Assembly (NCBI RefSeq): GCF_030323145.1
Contig: NZ_CP100470.1
Coordinates: 868,001 to 932,000 of the forward strand
Origin: Mesorhizobium sp. C432A
GTDB taxonomy: Bacteria; Pseudomonadota; Alphaproteobacteria; Rhizobiales; Rhizobiaceae
Direction: 5' to 3'
DNA length: 64,000 nt
The position numbers and the translations under genes were made by a program. A model generated the notes under the pieces. That model was given only the letters and a program-made list of their open reading frames with translations, had not been told where the DNA came from and did no database searches. Of this stretch, positions 8,489 through 18,203 are shown in pieces; position 1 is the first letter of the stretch; every line of letters begins with the position of its first letter.

Positions 8489-9652
8489 TCAAGCCGACTT
8501 GAAGCGCGCCATCAGCTCGGCGCGGCCGGGATCGGTCAGCGTCGCCGCCGCACCGAATTCCAGCGGTGTCAACAGGTCGGCCGCCGGATAGAGGATCGGA
8601 TTGTCCAGCACTTCCTTGGGCAGCAGCTTGTTGACGCGTGCGTCGGTCGACGGCGCGCCGTTGGCCAGATGCTCCTTCACCGCGACCTCAGGGGTCATCA
8701 GATAGTTGAGCAAGGCATAGCCGGCCGGCTTGTTCGGCGCGTCCTTCGGGATGGCGTAGAAATCGGTCCAGATTTCGCCGCCCTCCTTGCCCAGCACATA
8801 GGCGATCTCCGGGATATCGCGATGCAGCTGTGCGCCGTCATTCGTCCAGCACATGGTCATCCAGGCGTCGCCCGCCCGCATGCCCGGCTGGTAGTCGGAC
8901 GAGACCGCGAACAGATGCGGCTTGACCTTGAGCAGCAGCTCCTCGGCCTTGGCGAGTTCGTCCTGCTTCAGCGAGTTGAAGGAATAGCCGTGATATTTCA
9001 GCGCGTTGCCGATTGTGGTCAGCTGGTAGTCGTGGACCATGGTGCGGCCATCGCCCTCGGCCATGGCGACGTCCCAGAATTCCTTCCAGCTGGTCATCGG
9101 CTTGGCCAGCTTCTTGGTGTTGACGGCAAAGCCCGTGGTGCCCCAGTTCTTCGGCACCGCGTAGGTCGTGCCGTCGATCGTGCCTTCCGAGGTGAAGCGC
9201 GGGTCCTCCTGGGAGCTGTCGAAATTCGGCAGCTTGGCCATGTCGAGCGGATCGATGATGCCGAGTTTCTTGTAGGTCGAGATCGTGTAGTTGGTCGGCA
9301 CGAACAGGCTCCAGCCCGAGGCGCCGGCCTGCAGCTTGGCAAGCATCTCCTCATTGGAGCCGAAGACGTTGACCTCGATGGCGACGCCGGTGTCCTTCTT
9401 GAAATTCTCGAAGGTCTGCGGGTCGTGGTAGTTCGGCCAGGTGGCGATCGACATGCGGTCGCCAAGGTTTTCGGCAGCGAAGGCCGGTGTCGGCATGATG
9501 CCGAGCTCGCGCGCCATCACCGCGGTTGCGATGCCAAGGCCGGTGAGGCCGAGGAAGTCGCGGCGGCCGATCGAGCCGCGCTTCAGGCGCATCAGCTGGT
9601 CGACGAAGTTCTCAGGGCTAATCGGCAGTCCGTCACGATATGATTTCGACAT
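8489..9652 (-). CDS. ABC transporter substrate-binding protein, PotD type, twin-arginine signal
   Basis: A 387-residue extracytoplasmic receptor. An unusually late twin-arginine signal is visible: 'GRRDFLGLTGLGIATAVMA' starts near residue 29, after a charged leader, suggesting Tat export. Family features include 'IATWPNYHDPQTFENFKKDTG', 'VFGSNEEMLAKLQAG', 'FVPTNYTISTYKKLG' and, in the second lobe, 'AIPKDAPNKPAGYALLNYL'. The gene starts 20 bp before the end of the upstream ATPase gene, so it is coupled to it. Ligand class (polyamine or gamma-aminobutyrate-like amine) is inferred from the family only. Confidence 0.92.
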   Translation of the reverse strand: MSKSYRDGLPISPENFVDQLMRLKRGSIGRRDFLGLTGLGIATAVMARELGIMPTPAFAAENLGDRMSIATWPNYHDPQTFENFKKDTGVAIEVNVFGSNEEMLAKLQAGASGWSLFVPTNYTISTYKKLGIIDPLDMAKLPNFDSSQEDPRFTSEGTIDGTTYAVPKNWGTTGFAVNTKKLAKPMTSWKEFWDVAMAEGDGRTMVHDYQLTTIGNALKYHGYSFNSLKQDELAKAEELLLKVKPHLFAVSSDYQPGMRAGDAWMTMCWTNDGAQLHRDIPEIAYVLGKEGGEIWTDFYAIPKDAPNKPAGYALLNYLMTPEVAVKEHLANGAPSTDARVNKLLPKEVLDNPILYPAADLLTPLEFGAAATLTDPGRAELMARFKSA

Positions 9653-10769
9653 TTTTTGCTACCCTCTGGTTGGTCCCGTTGTTCTTGGTCTCCGGAAACG
9701 CCAGCGGCGTCCCGGAGGCAAAGCCGATGGCGACGGGTTCACCCGGCTTGAAGAGGTTGCCATGGCCGATCACATGGTCGGCCTTGGCCAGCAGCGTTCC
9801 GATGCCCTGCACCTCGATGGCGTATTCCGCCGTCGAGCCCAAGAAGATCCGGTTGCGCACGATGCCCTTGAAAGGGCTGCCTTTGGTGGCGCCGAGGCTT
9901 AGCGATTCAGGACGCAGGCTAACAGAAACGGTCTCGCCCTGCTGCAAGGCGGTTCGTTTGCGCGCGGCAATGACGGTTCCGTCCGCCAGCGCCACATTGA
10001 CAAGATCGCCTGTATGCCCGGCAACCTTGCCGCTCAACAGATTGGTCTTGCCGACGAAGTCGGCGACGAACAGGTCGGCCGGCTCGTCATAGATCTCGCT
10101 TGGTTGCCCGAGCTGTACGATGCGGCCGCCGTTCATGACGCAGACGAAGTCGCTCATCGACAGCGCCTCCTCCTGGTCGTGGGTGACCAGCACGAAGGTG
10201 ATGCCGATCTCGCGCTGCAGGTTCTGCAACTCGATCTGCATGTCGGTGCGCAGTTTCTTGTCGAGGGCCGCCAGCGGCTCGTCGAGCAACAGCACGGCCG
10301 GCTTGTTGACCAGTGCGCGCGCCAGCGCGACGCGCTGCTGCTGGCCGCCGGAAAGTTCGTGGATCTTGCGGCGGCCATAGCCGGCGAGCCGCACCATTTC
10401 GAGCGCCTCGCCGGCGCGCCGGCCGATTTCCTGCGACGACAGGCGCGGCCGTGCCTGGCGCAGCCCGTAGGACACATTGGCTTCGACATCGAGATGCGGA
10501 AACAGCGCGTATTGCTGGAACACCATGTTGACCGGCCGGCGATAGGGCGGCGTTCCGGCCATGTCCCGGCCACGGATGAACACCTGGCCTTCGCTCGGCT
10601 GCTCGAAGCCGCCGATCATGCGCAGGCATGTGGTCTTGCCGCAGCCGGACGGTCCGAGAAGGGCGACAAAGGCGGAGGGCGGCACAGCGAGATCGATGCC
10701 GCTGACGGCGGTCACAGCGCCATAGCGCTTGGTGACGCCGCGAAACTCGATGTCGGGCACTGCGGTCAA
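9633..10769 (-). CDS. ABC transporter ATP-binding protein, PotA type
   Basis: The energy-coupling subunit of the second polyamine-type importer: Walker A GPSGCGKTT, Q-loop in 'VFQQYALF', LSGGQQQRV signature, Walker B 'VLLLDEP', H-loop 'VTHDQ' and a C-terminal TOBE region. No ATG precedes the conserved core. I place the start at TTG 10769 because GGAG sits eight bases upstream of it; GTG 10760 and TTG 10817 are alternatives. It is the first gene of the operon and is divergent from the LuxR-type regulator, with an inverted repeat between them. Confidence 0.9.
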   Translation of the reverse strand: MTAVPDIEFRGVTKRYGAVTAVSGIDLAVPPSAFVALLGPSGCGKTTCLRMIGGFEQPSEGQVFIRGRDMAGTPPYRRPVNMVFQQYALFPHLDVEANVSYGLRQARPRLSSQEIGRRAGEALEMVRLAGYGRRKIHELSGGQQQRVALARALVNKPAVLLLDEPLAALDKKLRTDMQIELQNLQREIGITFVLVTHDQEEALSMSDFVCVMNGGRIVQLGQPSEIYDEPADLFVADFVGKTNLLSGKVAGHTGDLVNVALADGTVIAARKRTALQQGETVSVSLRPESLSLGATKGSPFKGIVRNRIFLGSTAEYAIEVQGIGTLLAKADHVIGHGNLFKPGEPVAIGFASGTPLAFPETKNNGTNQRVAKNVEIIS

Positions 10770-10828
10770 AGTGCTGGCTCCAGCAACAGGGCTATTCCAG
10801 GACGCTACCAGAGCCAATGGCGTCTAGT

Positions 10829-10850
10829 ATATACCTCGTTGGTGGTATAT
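10829..10850. promoter_or_regulatory. inverted repeat, candidate operator between potA-like and luxR-like genes
   Basis: ATATACC (10829-10835) and GGTATAT (10844-10850) form perfect 7-base arms around an 8-base spacer; the left part also contains the palindrome GTATATAC (10827-10834). It lies in the AT-rich gap between two divergent genes, a usual place for the adjacent regulator to bind. If the regulator really began at ATG 10817 the repeat would be inside its coding sequence, which is one reason to prefer the start at 10883. Confidence 0.5.
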
Positions 10851-10882
10851 CTGATCTATTTTCTCGTTTAAGGGGGTATAGA

Positions 10883-11692
10883 TTGAGTGCGTCCCGCAGC
10901 GACGAATACAGCCGGCTCGCAGCCCTTGTCGCGGCGACACGGGAGACGAGCGGCGACCTGTTCGGCAAGGCAATGGTCGGCTGGTTGAGCCAGCATGTCG
11001 GCTTCGACCACTGCGTGATCTTCGGTTACCGCGGCGCCTCGCGACCGCCGCTGCTGTTCGAAACCTTCTCGCCGGCCGAGAGCCATGTCTTCGTCACGCT
11101 CTATCAGGAAGGACCTTATCTTCTCGACCCATTTCATCACGCGGCGGTGGAGCGCAAGGAGGGGTTCTGGCGCATGCGCGAACTGGCGCCCGACCGCTTC
11201 TATGCCAGCGAGTATTTTCGCACCTACTATAGCCAGACAAGGCTGGCCGAGGAGGTCGGCTTCTTCGTGCCGCTGCCCGGCAAGGATGCCCTGGTGCTGT
11301 CGCTGATGCGATTTCACGCCTCGGGTCCCTTCGGCACCGCCGATGCCAGGCTGCTGCGCGACATGGCGCCGGCGGTCATCAACTTCGCCCGGTTGCGCTG
11401 GCCCGCACTTTCGGCCGAGGAGCAGGACGAAGCGGAGCAGGGCGAGACGATCGCCGCCGTCAACGAGTTCGACCGCGCCCACATTTGGGAAAGCCTGTCG
11501 CTGACCCCGCGCGAAAAGCATGTCGTCGATCTGGTGCTGCAGGGGCATTCCACCGAGTCGATCGCAAGAGCCATGCGCATCGTGCCGGGAACGGTGAAGG
11601 TCCATCGCCGCAACATCCATCGCAAACTCGGCATCAAATCCCAGGCCGGGCTGTTCGCCCGCTTCATCGAGATCATCGAGAGCCGGCGTTGA
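10883..11692 (+). CDS. LuxR family transcriptional regulator
   Basis: A DNA-binding regulator of about 269 residues. The N-terminal two thirds resemble a GAF-like or autoinducer-binding-like sensor domain ('WLSQHVGFDHCVIFGY...'); the C-terminus carries a LuxR helix-turn-helix 'LTPREKHVVDLVLQGHSTES' and 'TVKVHRRNIHRKLGI'. I prefer TTG 10883, because AGGGGG lies six bases upstream; ATG 10817 is in frame but has no clear ribosome-binding site and would include the inverted repeat. No luxI-like gene is visible nearby, so this is probably a metabolite-sensing regulator of the divergent polyamine-type operon. Confidence 0.85.
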   Translation: MSASRSDEYSRLAALVAATRETSGDLFGKAMVGWLSQHVGFDHCVIFGYRGASRPPLLFETFSPAESHVFVTLYQEGPYLLDPFHHAAVERKEGFWRMRELAPDRFYASEYFRTYYSQTRLAEEVGFFVPLPGKDALVLSLMRFHASGPFGTADARLLRDMAPAVINFARLRWPALSAEEQDEAEQGETIAAVNEFDRAHIWESLSLTPREKHVVDLVLQGHSTESIARAMRIVPGTVKVHRRNIHRKLGIKSQAGLFARFIEIIESRR

Positions 11693-11786
11693 ACTCGCTG
11701 AGGCAGACATCGTTCACTTGCGGGCGACAGACTGCTACGGATTACCCGAAACCAGTCGCTTCCTCATACGCCCCGGAGAGCAGACG

Positions 11787-12704
11787 ATGGCATTCAGGCG
11801 CAGAAAGAACACGGCCGCGATCCCTCGCACGGTGCCGGCTTTCGAGCACATCGTCACCGAGGCGAGCGACAGTTTCCTGTGGCGGCTCGACGACTATCCC
11901 TGGGAGCGCAATGTCTGGAATTTTCATCCGGAATACGAGATCCATCTCCTGAGGAAGTCTTCCGGTGTCGCGCTGGTCGGCGATCACATCGGCGAATTCG
12001 GGCCGGGCTACCTGAGCATCGTCGGCGGCGGGCTGCCGCATGACTGGGTGACATCGGTGCAACCCGGCGAGCTGATCGAAGGACGCGACATCGTGCTGCA
12101 ATTCGATCCGCAGCGGCTGCGCGGCTCGGCGGGACTGCTGCCTGAGCTGCGCGAACTAGAACCGTTCCTGGAGCGATCGCTGCGCGGCATCGTCTTCCAT
12201 GGCCGCGCCGCGCTCGACGGCGCTGCGCTGATGGAACGGATGGGCACCGTGCACGGGCTCGCCCGGTTTTGCCTCTTCCTCGAACTGGTCGATCTGCTGG
12301 CCAGGACCGACGAATACGAGCTTTTGTCCTCGCCGGATTTCTCACCCGCGCTCGACGCAACCTCGCTGGACATCATCCAGCGCACGCTGACCTATCTCTT
12401 CCAGCACTTCGCCGAGGACCTGAAGCTGCCGGAGGCGGCGGAGCTGGCGGGGATGAGCGAAAGCACGTTTTCGCGCTTCTTCCAGAAAAACACCGGCAAC
12501 AGTTTCAGCGACCACATCGCCAAGCTCCGGCTCTGGCAAGCCTGCAAGCTGCTGGCGGACACCGATATTCCGATCACCGATATCTGCTTCCAGGTCGGCT
12601 ACATGAACATCTCCAACTTCAACCGCGCCTTCCTGCGCAAGCACCGGATGACGCCGTCATCCTACCGCAAGCTGTCGAAGCAGCGGATGACGATGCGCGC
12701 CTGA
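11787..12704 (+). CDS. AraC family transcriptional regulator
   Basis: A 305-residue regulator with an N-terminal cupin-like effector domain ('WNFHPEYEIHLLRKSSG' and 'PGYLSIVGGGLPHDW') and a C-terminal double helix-turn-helix: 'LKLPEAAELAGMSESTFSRF' followed by 'ITDICFQVGYMNISNFNRAF'. The ATG at 11787 is chosen because GGAGAG lies just upstream; a longer frame begins at 11718. It sits upstream of, and in the same direction as, a polyol-type importer, 229 bp away, and is likely its activator. Confidence 0.9.
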   Translation: MAFRRRKNTAAIPRTVPAFEHIVTEASDSFLWRLDDYPWERNVWNFHPEYEIHLLRKSSGVALVGDHIGEFGPGYLSIVGGGLPHDWVTSVQPGELIEGRDIVLQFDPQRLRGSAGLLPELRELEPFLERSLRGIVFHGRAALDGAALMERMGTVHGLARFCLFLELVDLLARTDEYELLSSPDFSPALDATSLDIIQRTLTYLFQHFAEDLKLPEAAELAGMSESTFSRFFQKNTGNSFSDHIAKLRLWQACKLLADTDIPITDICFQVGYMNISNFNRAFLRKHRMTPSSYRKLSKQRMTMRA

Positions 12705-12933
12705 AAACCGGCCTTCCTCACTCCATCGGTACTCATGTGACAGAGGCCGTGCAGGCGGGCCGGATTTTGCAGCGCACAATGCATAAAAGTACAGGTCTGC
12801 TGCAACGGGGCTTCTAGCGCGGCCTTTAGCAACTCCTCATTTTGGCGATCGGTGGCTTGTCGCTCGGGCGATGGCGAGGATCGCGCAACCGAAGACTTCC
12901 GCTTCCTGCGACTGTTCCTGGAGGAGAAAATCA

Positions 12934-14205
12934 ATGAAACCAATTCGGCTCGCTGCGAGCATAAGCGCAGCTTTCATGCTTACCACGACCCTCTCGACCA
13001 TGGCGCTGGCGGCGCCGGTCTGCTCGGCGCCGGTCAAGGTGCTGGCGCAACCGCGTGACGGGCTGACGCTGCTGGAGGCGTCCAAGGACGAGTTCCAGAA
13101 ACTGGCCGGCGCCAGCTTCCAGATCGACTATCTCAACGAGAACGACCGCCGGGCGAAATCGCGCGCCGATGCGTCCACGGTGGGCAACTACAACGTCTAC
13201 TATGTCGACGAAGCCAATGTCGCGCTGTTCGCCTCGTCGAAATGGATCGTGCCGCTCACCGACTATTACCCGGCTGACTACGACTACGCCGATTTCGACC
13301 CGGGCCGGCAGAAGGTCGCTACCTATGACGGCAAGGTGTGGTTCGCGCCGCTGACCGGCGGCGGCGACCTGATGGTCTACCGCAAGGACATTCTGGAAGC
13401 CGCCGGCATCCAGCCGCCGAAGACGCTGGACGAGTTGATCGCCGACGTGCCGAAGCTGACCGATCCCGACAAGGGCATGTACGGCATCGCGCTGCGCGGC
13501 GCGCGTGGCTCGGGCGCCAATGTCTGGCGCTGGATGCCGTTCTTCAAGGCCTATGGCGGAAAATGGTTCGACGGTGACAAGCCGGCTTTCAACTCCGAGG
13601 CCGCGGTCAAAGCGACCGAGACCTATCTTAAACTGTTCAAGGATTCAGCGCCCGGCACGCAGACCGGCAGCTGGGATGAATCGACCGGCGCCTTCCTGTC
13701 GGGCCAGGTTGCCATCTTGGTCGAATCGACGCCGCTGTCGGGCATGGCGGTCGACCCGAAGACCTCGCAAGTGGTCGGCAAGATCGGCTTCCTGCCGCCG
13801 CCTTCGCCACTGACCGGCGGCGGCTACGGCCATGGCCTCGCCATCGCCGCCAAGGCCAATGCCGATGACGCCGCGAAGCAATGCGCCGGCCTGTTCATCG
13901 CCTGGGCGACGTCGAAGGAGAATGAGAAGCGCCGGCTCGACGCGCACCAATTCGGCGAGCTCAACCGCACCAGCGTGCTGTCCAGCAAGGAGTTCGCCGA
14001 CATCTATGGCGCCGATCTCGGCCAGGCGCTTGCCGATACCGGCAAGGTGACGGCAGTGAACTTCTGGCAGGATCCGCGCTGGCCTGATCTCGGCGACCGC
14101 TGGGGCATCATCCTGGAAGAGCTGGTCACCGGCACGCGCACCGACGTCAAGGGCGGCCTCGACGAACTCGAGGCCTACGCCGACGAGCTGGTGAAGAAGA
14201 AGTAA
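12934..14205 (+). CDS. sugar/polyol ABC transporter substrate-binding protein (family 1)
   Basis: A 423-residue periplasmic receptor with a clear Sec signal peptide (MKPIRLAASISAAFMLTTT..., cleavage after about 'MALA'). The mature protein follows the family 1 extracellular solute-binding fold: 'SKDEFQKLAG', 'WFAPLTGGGDLMVYRKDILE' and 'WRWMPFFKAYGGKWFDGDKP'. GGAGGAG lies upstream of ATG 12934. It is the first gene of a five-gene polyol cassette. Polyol specificity is inferred from the dehydrogenase in the same operon. Confidence 0.92.
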   Translation: MKPIRLAASISAAFMLTTTLSTMALAAPVCSAPVKVLAQPRDGLTLLEASKDEFQKLAGASFQIDYLNENDRRAKSRADASTVGNYNVYYVDEANVALFASSKWIVPLTDYYPADYDYADFDPGRQKVATYDGKVWFAPLTGGGDLMVYRKDILEAAGIQPPKTLDELIADVPKLTDPDKGMYGIALRGARGSGANVWRWMPFFKAYGGKWFDGDKPAFNSEAAVKATETYLKLFKDSAPGTQTGSWDESTGAFLSGQVAILVESTPLSGMAVDPKTSQVVGKIGFLPPPSPLTGGGYGHGLAIAAKANADDAAKQCAGLFIAWATSKENEKRRLDAHQFGELNRTSVLSSKEFADIYGADLGQALADTGKVTAVNFWQDPRWPDLGDRWGIILEELVTGTRTDVKGGLDELEAYADELVKKK

Positions 14206-14303
14206 TCCTCCCGCCCGCGGCGCGCCGTCCACGGCATTCGACTGGATGCCGGGACCTGTGCGCCGCGGGTTCTCTCCAAAAAGGCACAGCCCGAGGATAG
14301 GCC

Positions 14304-15170
14304 ATGCGCCGACGCTCTTCCCTGCCCGTGACGTTTCTGGTTCCGACGCTCGCCATTCTTCTGGTGCTGTCAATGGTGCCGACGCTCTACGCCATCGTCA
14401 TCGCCCTGCAGAACCGCGAGCTGAGTTCCTCGGACTATTCCTGGGTCTGGTTGTCGAACTTCATCGACCTGTTCGCCGACCGGCGTTTCCTCAACGCGGT
14501 CTGGGTTTCGGTGAAGTGGGAAATCGTCACCGTCGTGGCAACGATGATGGTGGCCATCGGGCTCGGCGTGCTGATGTTCGAAGTGGCGTCGCCGCGGCTG
14601 CGCAACATCTACTGCCTGCTGTTCATCATCCCGGTGCTGTTGCCGCGCGTGTCGGCGGCTTTCGTGTGGAAGTTCGCCTATCATCCGCTCTACGGCATCG
14701 CCACCTACCCCTACCGGCTGATCACCGGCGGGCTGATCTTCGACCCGCTTTCGAAGCCAGCGACGGCCCTGTTTGCCGTCGCCTCGGTCGATGTGTGGCA
14801 GTGGGGACTGTTCTTTGCCGTCATCGTGCTGAAGCTGCTGGAAACGCTGCCGCCGCAGCCGATCGAGGCAGCGCGGCTCGACCATGCCAAGCGCTGGCAG
14901 ATCCACGCCTATGTGACCTTGCCGATGCTGAAGGCGCCGCTGATCAGCCTGATGTTCGTCAAGATGATCGAATCGCTGCGCTCCTTCGACCTGATTTATG
15001 TGATGACGCGCGGCGGGCCGGGCGTGGCGACCGAGACGCTCGACATGTACGCCTTCTCGCAAGGCTTCATCGAATCCGGCAAGGTGTCCTATGCCTCGGC
15101 CATGGCGGTGCTGATGATGATCGCGACTGTCATCACCTTCACCATGCTGTGGAAGCGGGTGCAGGCATGA
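14304..15170 (+). CDS. sugar/polyol ABC transporter permease (MalF/SmoF type)
   Basis: A 288-residue membrane protein with about six spans. The EAA loop reads 'EAARLDHAKRWQIHAYVTLP' and is followed by 'LRSFDLIYVMTRGGPGVATE', a hallmark of MalF-like carbohydrate permeases. Its stop overlaps the start of the next permease (ATGA), indicating coupled translation. Confidence 0.94.
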   Translation: MRRRSSLPVTFLVPTLAILLVLSMVPTLYAIVIALQNRELSSSDYSWVWLSNFIDLFADRRFLNAVWVSVKWEIVTVVATMMVAIGLGVLMFEVASPRLRNIYCLLFIIPVLLPRVSAAFVWKFAYHPLYGIATYPYRLITGGLIFDPLSKPATALFAVASVDVWQWGLFFAVIVLKLLETLPPQPIEAARLDHAKRWQIHAYVTLPMLKAPLISLMFVKMIESLRSFDLIYVMTRGGPGVATETLDMYAFSQGFIESGKVSYASAMAVLMMIATVITFTMLWKRVQA

Positions 15171-15994
15171 GGCCGTATCGCATGAGACCGGGCCGCCTCA
15201 TCGGCAAGATCATCCTGGCCTTCGCCGGCTTCATGGCGGTGTTTCCGCTCGCCTGGACGGCGGTCAATTCGCTGAAGAACAATGTCGACATCATCACCCG
15301 CGTGCCGCGCCTGGTGTTTACCCCGACCTTCGACAATATCAGCTACATCATCGGCCGCGACAGCGTAATGACCGGTCTCTATAACTCGGTCATTTCCTGC
15401 GGCGTCGCCGTGCTGATCGGCGTCATGCTCGGCCTTCCGGCAGCCTATGCGGTGGCGCGCTATCCCAATCGCTTCGCTGGCGACATCCAGTTCTTCGTGT
15501 TGTCGCTGCGCTTCCTGCCCCCGGTGGCAGTCGCCATTCCGCTGATGGTGATCTGGCTGCAGATCGGGCTCTACGACACCTTGCCGGCGCTGATCGTCAC
15601 CTATTCGCTGCTCACCATCTCGGTGATCATGTGGCTCGCCATTCCCGCCTTCCAGGCCGTGCCTAAGGAAATCGAGGAAGCCGCTTTCCTCGACGGCTAC
15701 GGCGCTTACTCGGTGTTCTGGCGCATTGCGCTGCCGGTAGCGGCGCGCTCGCTGATCGGCGCCGTCGCCTTCAGCTTCGTGCTGGTGTGGAACGAATTCC
15801 TGATCGCGCTGATGCTGTCCAGTTCCAACGCCAAGACATTGCCGATCGTCGCTTCCGAACTTTCACAGCAAGGCATGAACGTGCCGTGGGGAATCCTCAA
15901 CGCCTCGGTCGTGCTGTTGTCGCTACCGCCGCTGCTGTTCCTGGGCGTGCTCAGCGGCTTCCTGAATTCCGTTTTCCGGCAAAAAAAGACTTGA
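15167..15994 (+). CDS. sugar/polyol ABC transporter permease (MalG/SmoG type)
   Basis: The second membrane subunit, 275 residues from ATG 15167, with an internal ATG five codons later as an alternative. Its EAA loop is 'EEAAFLDGYGAYSVFWRIALP' followed by 'FSFVLVWNEFLIALMLSS', typical of MalG-like permeases. It forms the pore with the preceding gene product. Confidence 0.94.
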   Translation: MRPYRMRPGRLIGKIILAFAGFMAVFPLAWTAVNSLKNNVDIITRVPRLVFTPTFDNISYIIGRDSVMTGLYNSVISCGVAVLIGVMLGLPAAYAVARYPNRFAGDIQFFVLSLRFLPPVAVAIPLMVIWLQIGLYDTLPALIVTYSLLTISVIMWLAIPAFQAVPKEIEEAAFLDGYGAYSVFWRIALPVAARSLIGAVAFSFVLVWNEFLIALMLSSSNAKTLPIVASELSQQGMNVPWGILNASVVLLSLPPLLFLGVLSGFLNSVFRQKKT

Positions 15995-16009
15995 TGCGAG
16001 GACTTACCT

Positions 16010-17056
16010 ATGCGGGCACTGGTGCTTGAGAAAAAAGGCGAACTGTCGCTGCGCGAGATCGCGCTGCCGCTCGACGTCGGACCGGGCGATGTCAAGATCG
16101 CCATCCACACGGTCGGCGTCTGCGGCAGCGACGTGCACTATTATACGCATGGCGCGATCGGCAGTTATGTCGTGCGGGCGCCGATGGTGCTCGGCCACGA
16201 AGCCGCCGGGACCGTTGTCGAGGTGGGCGCCGAAGTCGAGACGTTGAGGGTCGGCGACCGCGTCTGCATGGAGCCGGGCGTGCCGAACCTGTCGTCGCGC
16301 GCGACGAGGCTCGGCATCTATAATGTCGATCCCGATGTCAGCTTCTGGGCGACACCGCCGGTGCATGGCGTGCTGGCGCCCTATGCCGTGCACCCGGCCG
16401 CCTTCACCTACAGACTGCCGGAGAATGTCACCTTCGCCGAAGGCGCGATGGTCGAACCCTTTGCTATCGGCATGCAGGCGGCGAGCCGCGCCCGCATCGT
16501 GCCTGGCGACGTCGCCGTCGTCGTCGGCTGCGGCCCGATCGGCATCATGATCGCGCTGGCGGCGCTGGCCGGCGGCTGCTCGAAGGTGCTGATCTCCGAT
16601 TTTTCCGCACCCAAGCTCGAGATTGCCGCACAATATCCCGGCATCGTGCCGGTCAATATAGGTGAGCAATCGCTGGTCGACGCAGTCTCCGCCGCGACCG
16701 ACAATTGGGGCGCGGATATCGTGTTCGAGGCGAGCGGCGGCCCGAAGGCATTCGCCGACCTGTTCGATGTCGTGCGGCCGGGCGGCGCGGTGGTGCTGGT
16801 CGGACTGCCGGTCGAACCGGTCAGCCTCAACGTTCCGGCGGCGATCTCCAAGGAAGTGCGCATCGAGACGGTGTTCCGTTACGCCAACATCTTCGACCGC
16901 GCGCTGCAGCTGATCGCCTCGGGGAAGGTCGACCTCAAGCCGCTGATCACCGGCACTTATGATTTCTCGGACAGCATCGAGGCCTTCGAGCGGGCGGCGC
17001 AAGGCAAGCCGCAAGACGTCAAGCTGCAAATCCTCCTTACCGGCGAGAAGGGCTGA
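16010..17056 (+). CDS. zinc-type polyol dehydrogenase (sorbitol/xylitol dehydrogenase-like)
   Basis: A 348-residue medium-chain dehydrogenase that should oxidise a polyol to a ketose with NAD. The catalytic zinc ligands appear in '[12 protein letters not shown]' and '[13 protein letters not shown]', with the Glu in 'MVEPFAIG'; the Rossmann loop is '[10 protein letters not shown]'. The stretch after 'CMEPGVP' lacks the four cysteines that bind the structural zinc in many family members, and instead reads like animal sorbitol dehydrogenases ('...[16 protein letters not shown]'). The gene lies 15 bp after the permease and 2 bp before the ATPase, clearly in one operon. The exact polyol is not readable. 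Confidence 0.9.
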   Translation: MRALVLEKKGELSLREIALPLDVGPGDVKIAIHTVGVCGSDVHYYTHGAIGSYVVRAPMVLGHEAAGTVVEVGAEVETLRVGDRVCMEPGVPNLSSRATRLGIYNVDPDVSFWATPPVHGVLAPYAVHPAAFTYRLPENVTFAEGAMVEPFAIGMQAASRARIVPGDVAVVVGCGPIGIMIALAALAGGCSKVLISDFSAPKLEIAAQYPGIVPVNIGEQSLVDAVSAATDNWGADIVFEASGGPKAFADLFDVVRPGGAVVLVGLPVEPVSLNVPAAISKEVRIETVFRYANIFDRALQLIASGKVDLKPLITGTYDFSDSIEAFERAAQGKPQDVKLQILLTGEKG

Positions 17057-17058
17057 CC

Positions 17059-18150
17059 ATGTCCGCGATCGTTTGCTCCCATGTCGACAAGGCTTACGGC
17101 GCCACCACCGTCATCCGCGACCTCAATCTCTCGATCGAGGAGCACGAATTCGTCGTATTCCTCGGCCCGTCCGGCTGCGGCAAGTCGACCTTGCTCAGGA
17201 TGCTGGCCGGGCTGGAGGATATCAGCGGCGGCGAAGTGTCGATCGGCGGCAGAGTGGTCAACGATCTCGAGCCCGGCGAGCGCGGCATCGCCATGGTGTT
17301 CCAGAACTATGCGCTCTACCCGCATATGACGATCTTCGACAACATCGCCTTCGGACTCAAGCGGCAGAAGGTTTCGGCGGCCGAGATAAAGAAGCGGGTC
17401 CAAGCGGTGGCAGAGACGCTCGGCCTCGAACCTTACCTCGCCCGCAAGCCGACCGAACTTTCCGGCGGCCAGCAGCAGCGCGTGGCGATTGCGCGCGCCA
17501 TGATCAAGACGCCGAAAGTGTTCCTGTTCGACGAGCCGCTGTCCAATCTCGATGCCAAGCTGCGCAACCACATGCGGGTCGAGATCGCCCGGCTGCATCA
17601 GTCGCTGAAGACCACCACCGTCTATGTCACCCACGATCAGTTGGAAGCGATGACGCTGGCCGACCGGATCGTGCTGCTCAGGGATGGCGTTATCGAACAG
17701 ATCGGCTCGCCTGCGGAGATCTATCGCCAGCCGGGCAATCTGTTCGTCGCCGGCTTCATCGGTACGCCGAACATGAATTTCATCGACGTGGCCGTCGGGC
17801 GGAAGGACGAACGCTGGACGCTGACAGGCGGCGGCTCGAGCTTCTCCATAGAAGGCTCGGGCTTCGATCTACGCGGCGTCCAGCGCGCCGTGCTTGGAAT
17901 CCGACCGCCGGACCTGAAGACCGCCGGCGCTCAGAGCATCAATCTTCTGCAAGGCACCGCCGACCTCATCGAGTTCCATGGCAATGACGCGCTGGTGACG
18001 TTCGCCTGCGGCGGCAAGGAGGTCGGCGCATTGGTATCGGCCCGCGAATGCCCGGCGTTGCGCGCGCCTGTGCGCTACACATTCGAGGAGGAGAGCGTGC
18101 ATCTGTTCGACGCGGCGACCGGCGCATCCTTGCGCCGGCGAGAAGCCTAA
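17059..18150 (+). CDS. sugar/polyol ABC transporter ATP-binding protein (UgpC/SmoK type)
   Basis: A 363-residue ATPase with Walker [11 protein letters not shown]-loop '[11 protein letters not shown]', signature LSGGQQQRV, Walker B 'VFLFDEP' and H-loop 'VTHDQ', followed by a C-terminal MalK-type regulatory domain with 'FIGTPNMNF'. It is the last gene of the plus-strand polyol operon and ends 54 bp from the convergent FGGY kinase gene. Confidence 0.94.
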   Translation: MSAIVCSHVDKAYGATTVIRDLNLSIEEHEFVVFLGPSGCGKSTLLRMLAGLEDISGGEVSIGGRVVNDLEPGERGIAMVFQNYALYPHMTIFDNIAFGLKRQKVSAAEIKKRVQAVAETLGLEPYLARKPTELSGGQQQRVAIARAMIKTPKVFLFDEPLSNLDAKLRNHMRVEIARLHQSLKTTTVYVTHDQLEAMTLADRIVLLRDGVIEQIGSPAEIYRQPGNLFVAGFIGTPNMNFIDVAVGRKDERWTLTGGGSSFSIEGSGFDLRGVQRAVLGIRPPDLKTAGAQSINLLQGTADLIEFHGNDALVTFACGGKEVGALVSARECPALRAPVRYTFEEESVHLFDAATGASLRRREA

Positions 18151-18158
18151 ATCTGTAC

Positions 18159-18202
18159 GCAATTCCGGACGGAAAACCGTTTCACACTTTTCCTGGAATT
18201 GC
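18159..18202. repeat. palindromic intergenic repeat between convergent genes
   Basis: GCAATTCC (18159-18166) and GGAATTGC (18195-18202) are perfect inverted arms; the centre 'GGAAAACCGTTTCACACTTTTCC' matches the centre of the repeat at 19875-19927 with few changes. This is a dispersed rhizobial palindromic element that can act as a two-way terminator here. The base run 'CTCTAG' just past it supplies the TAG stop of the kinase gene. Confidence 0.7.
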
Positions 18203-18203
18203 T

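Noticed and set aside
10883..11692. Quorum-sensing LuxR receptor
   Set aside because: The C-terminal HTH fits LuxR, but no luxI synthase is nearby and the typical AHL-binding residues are not evident.
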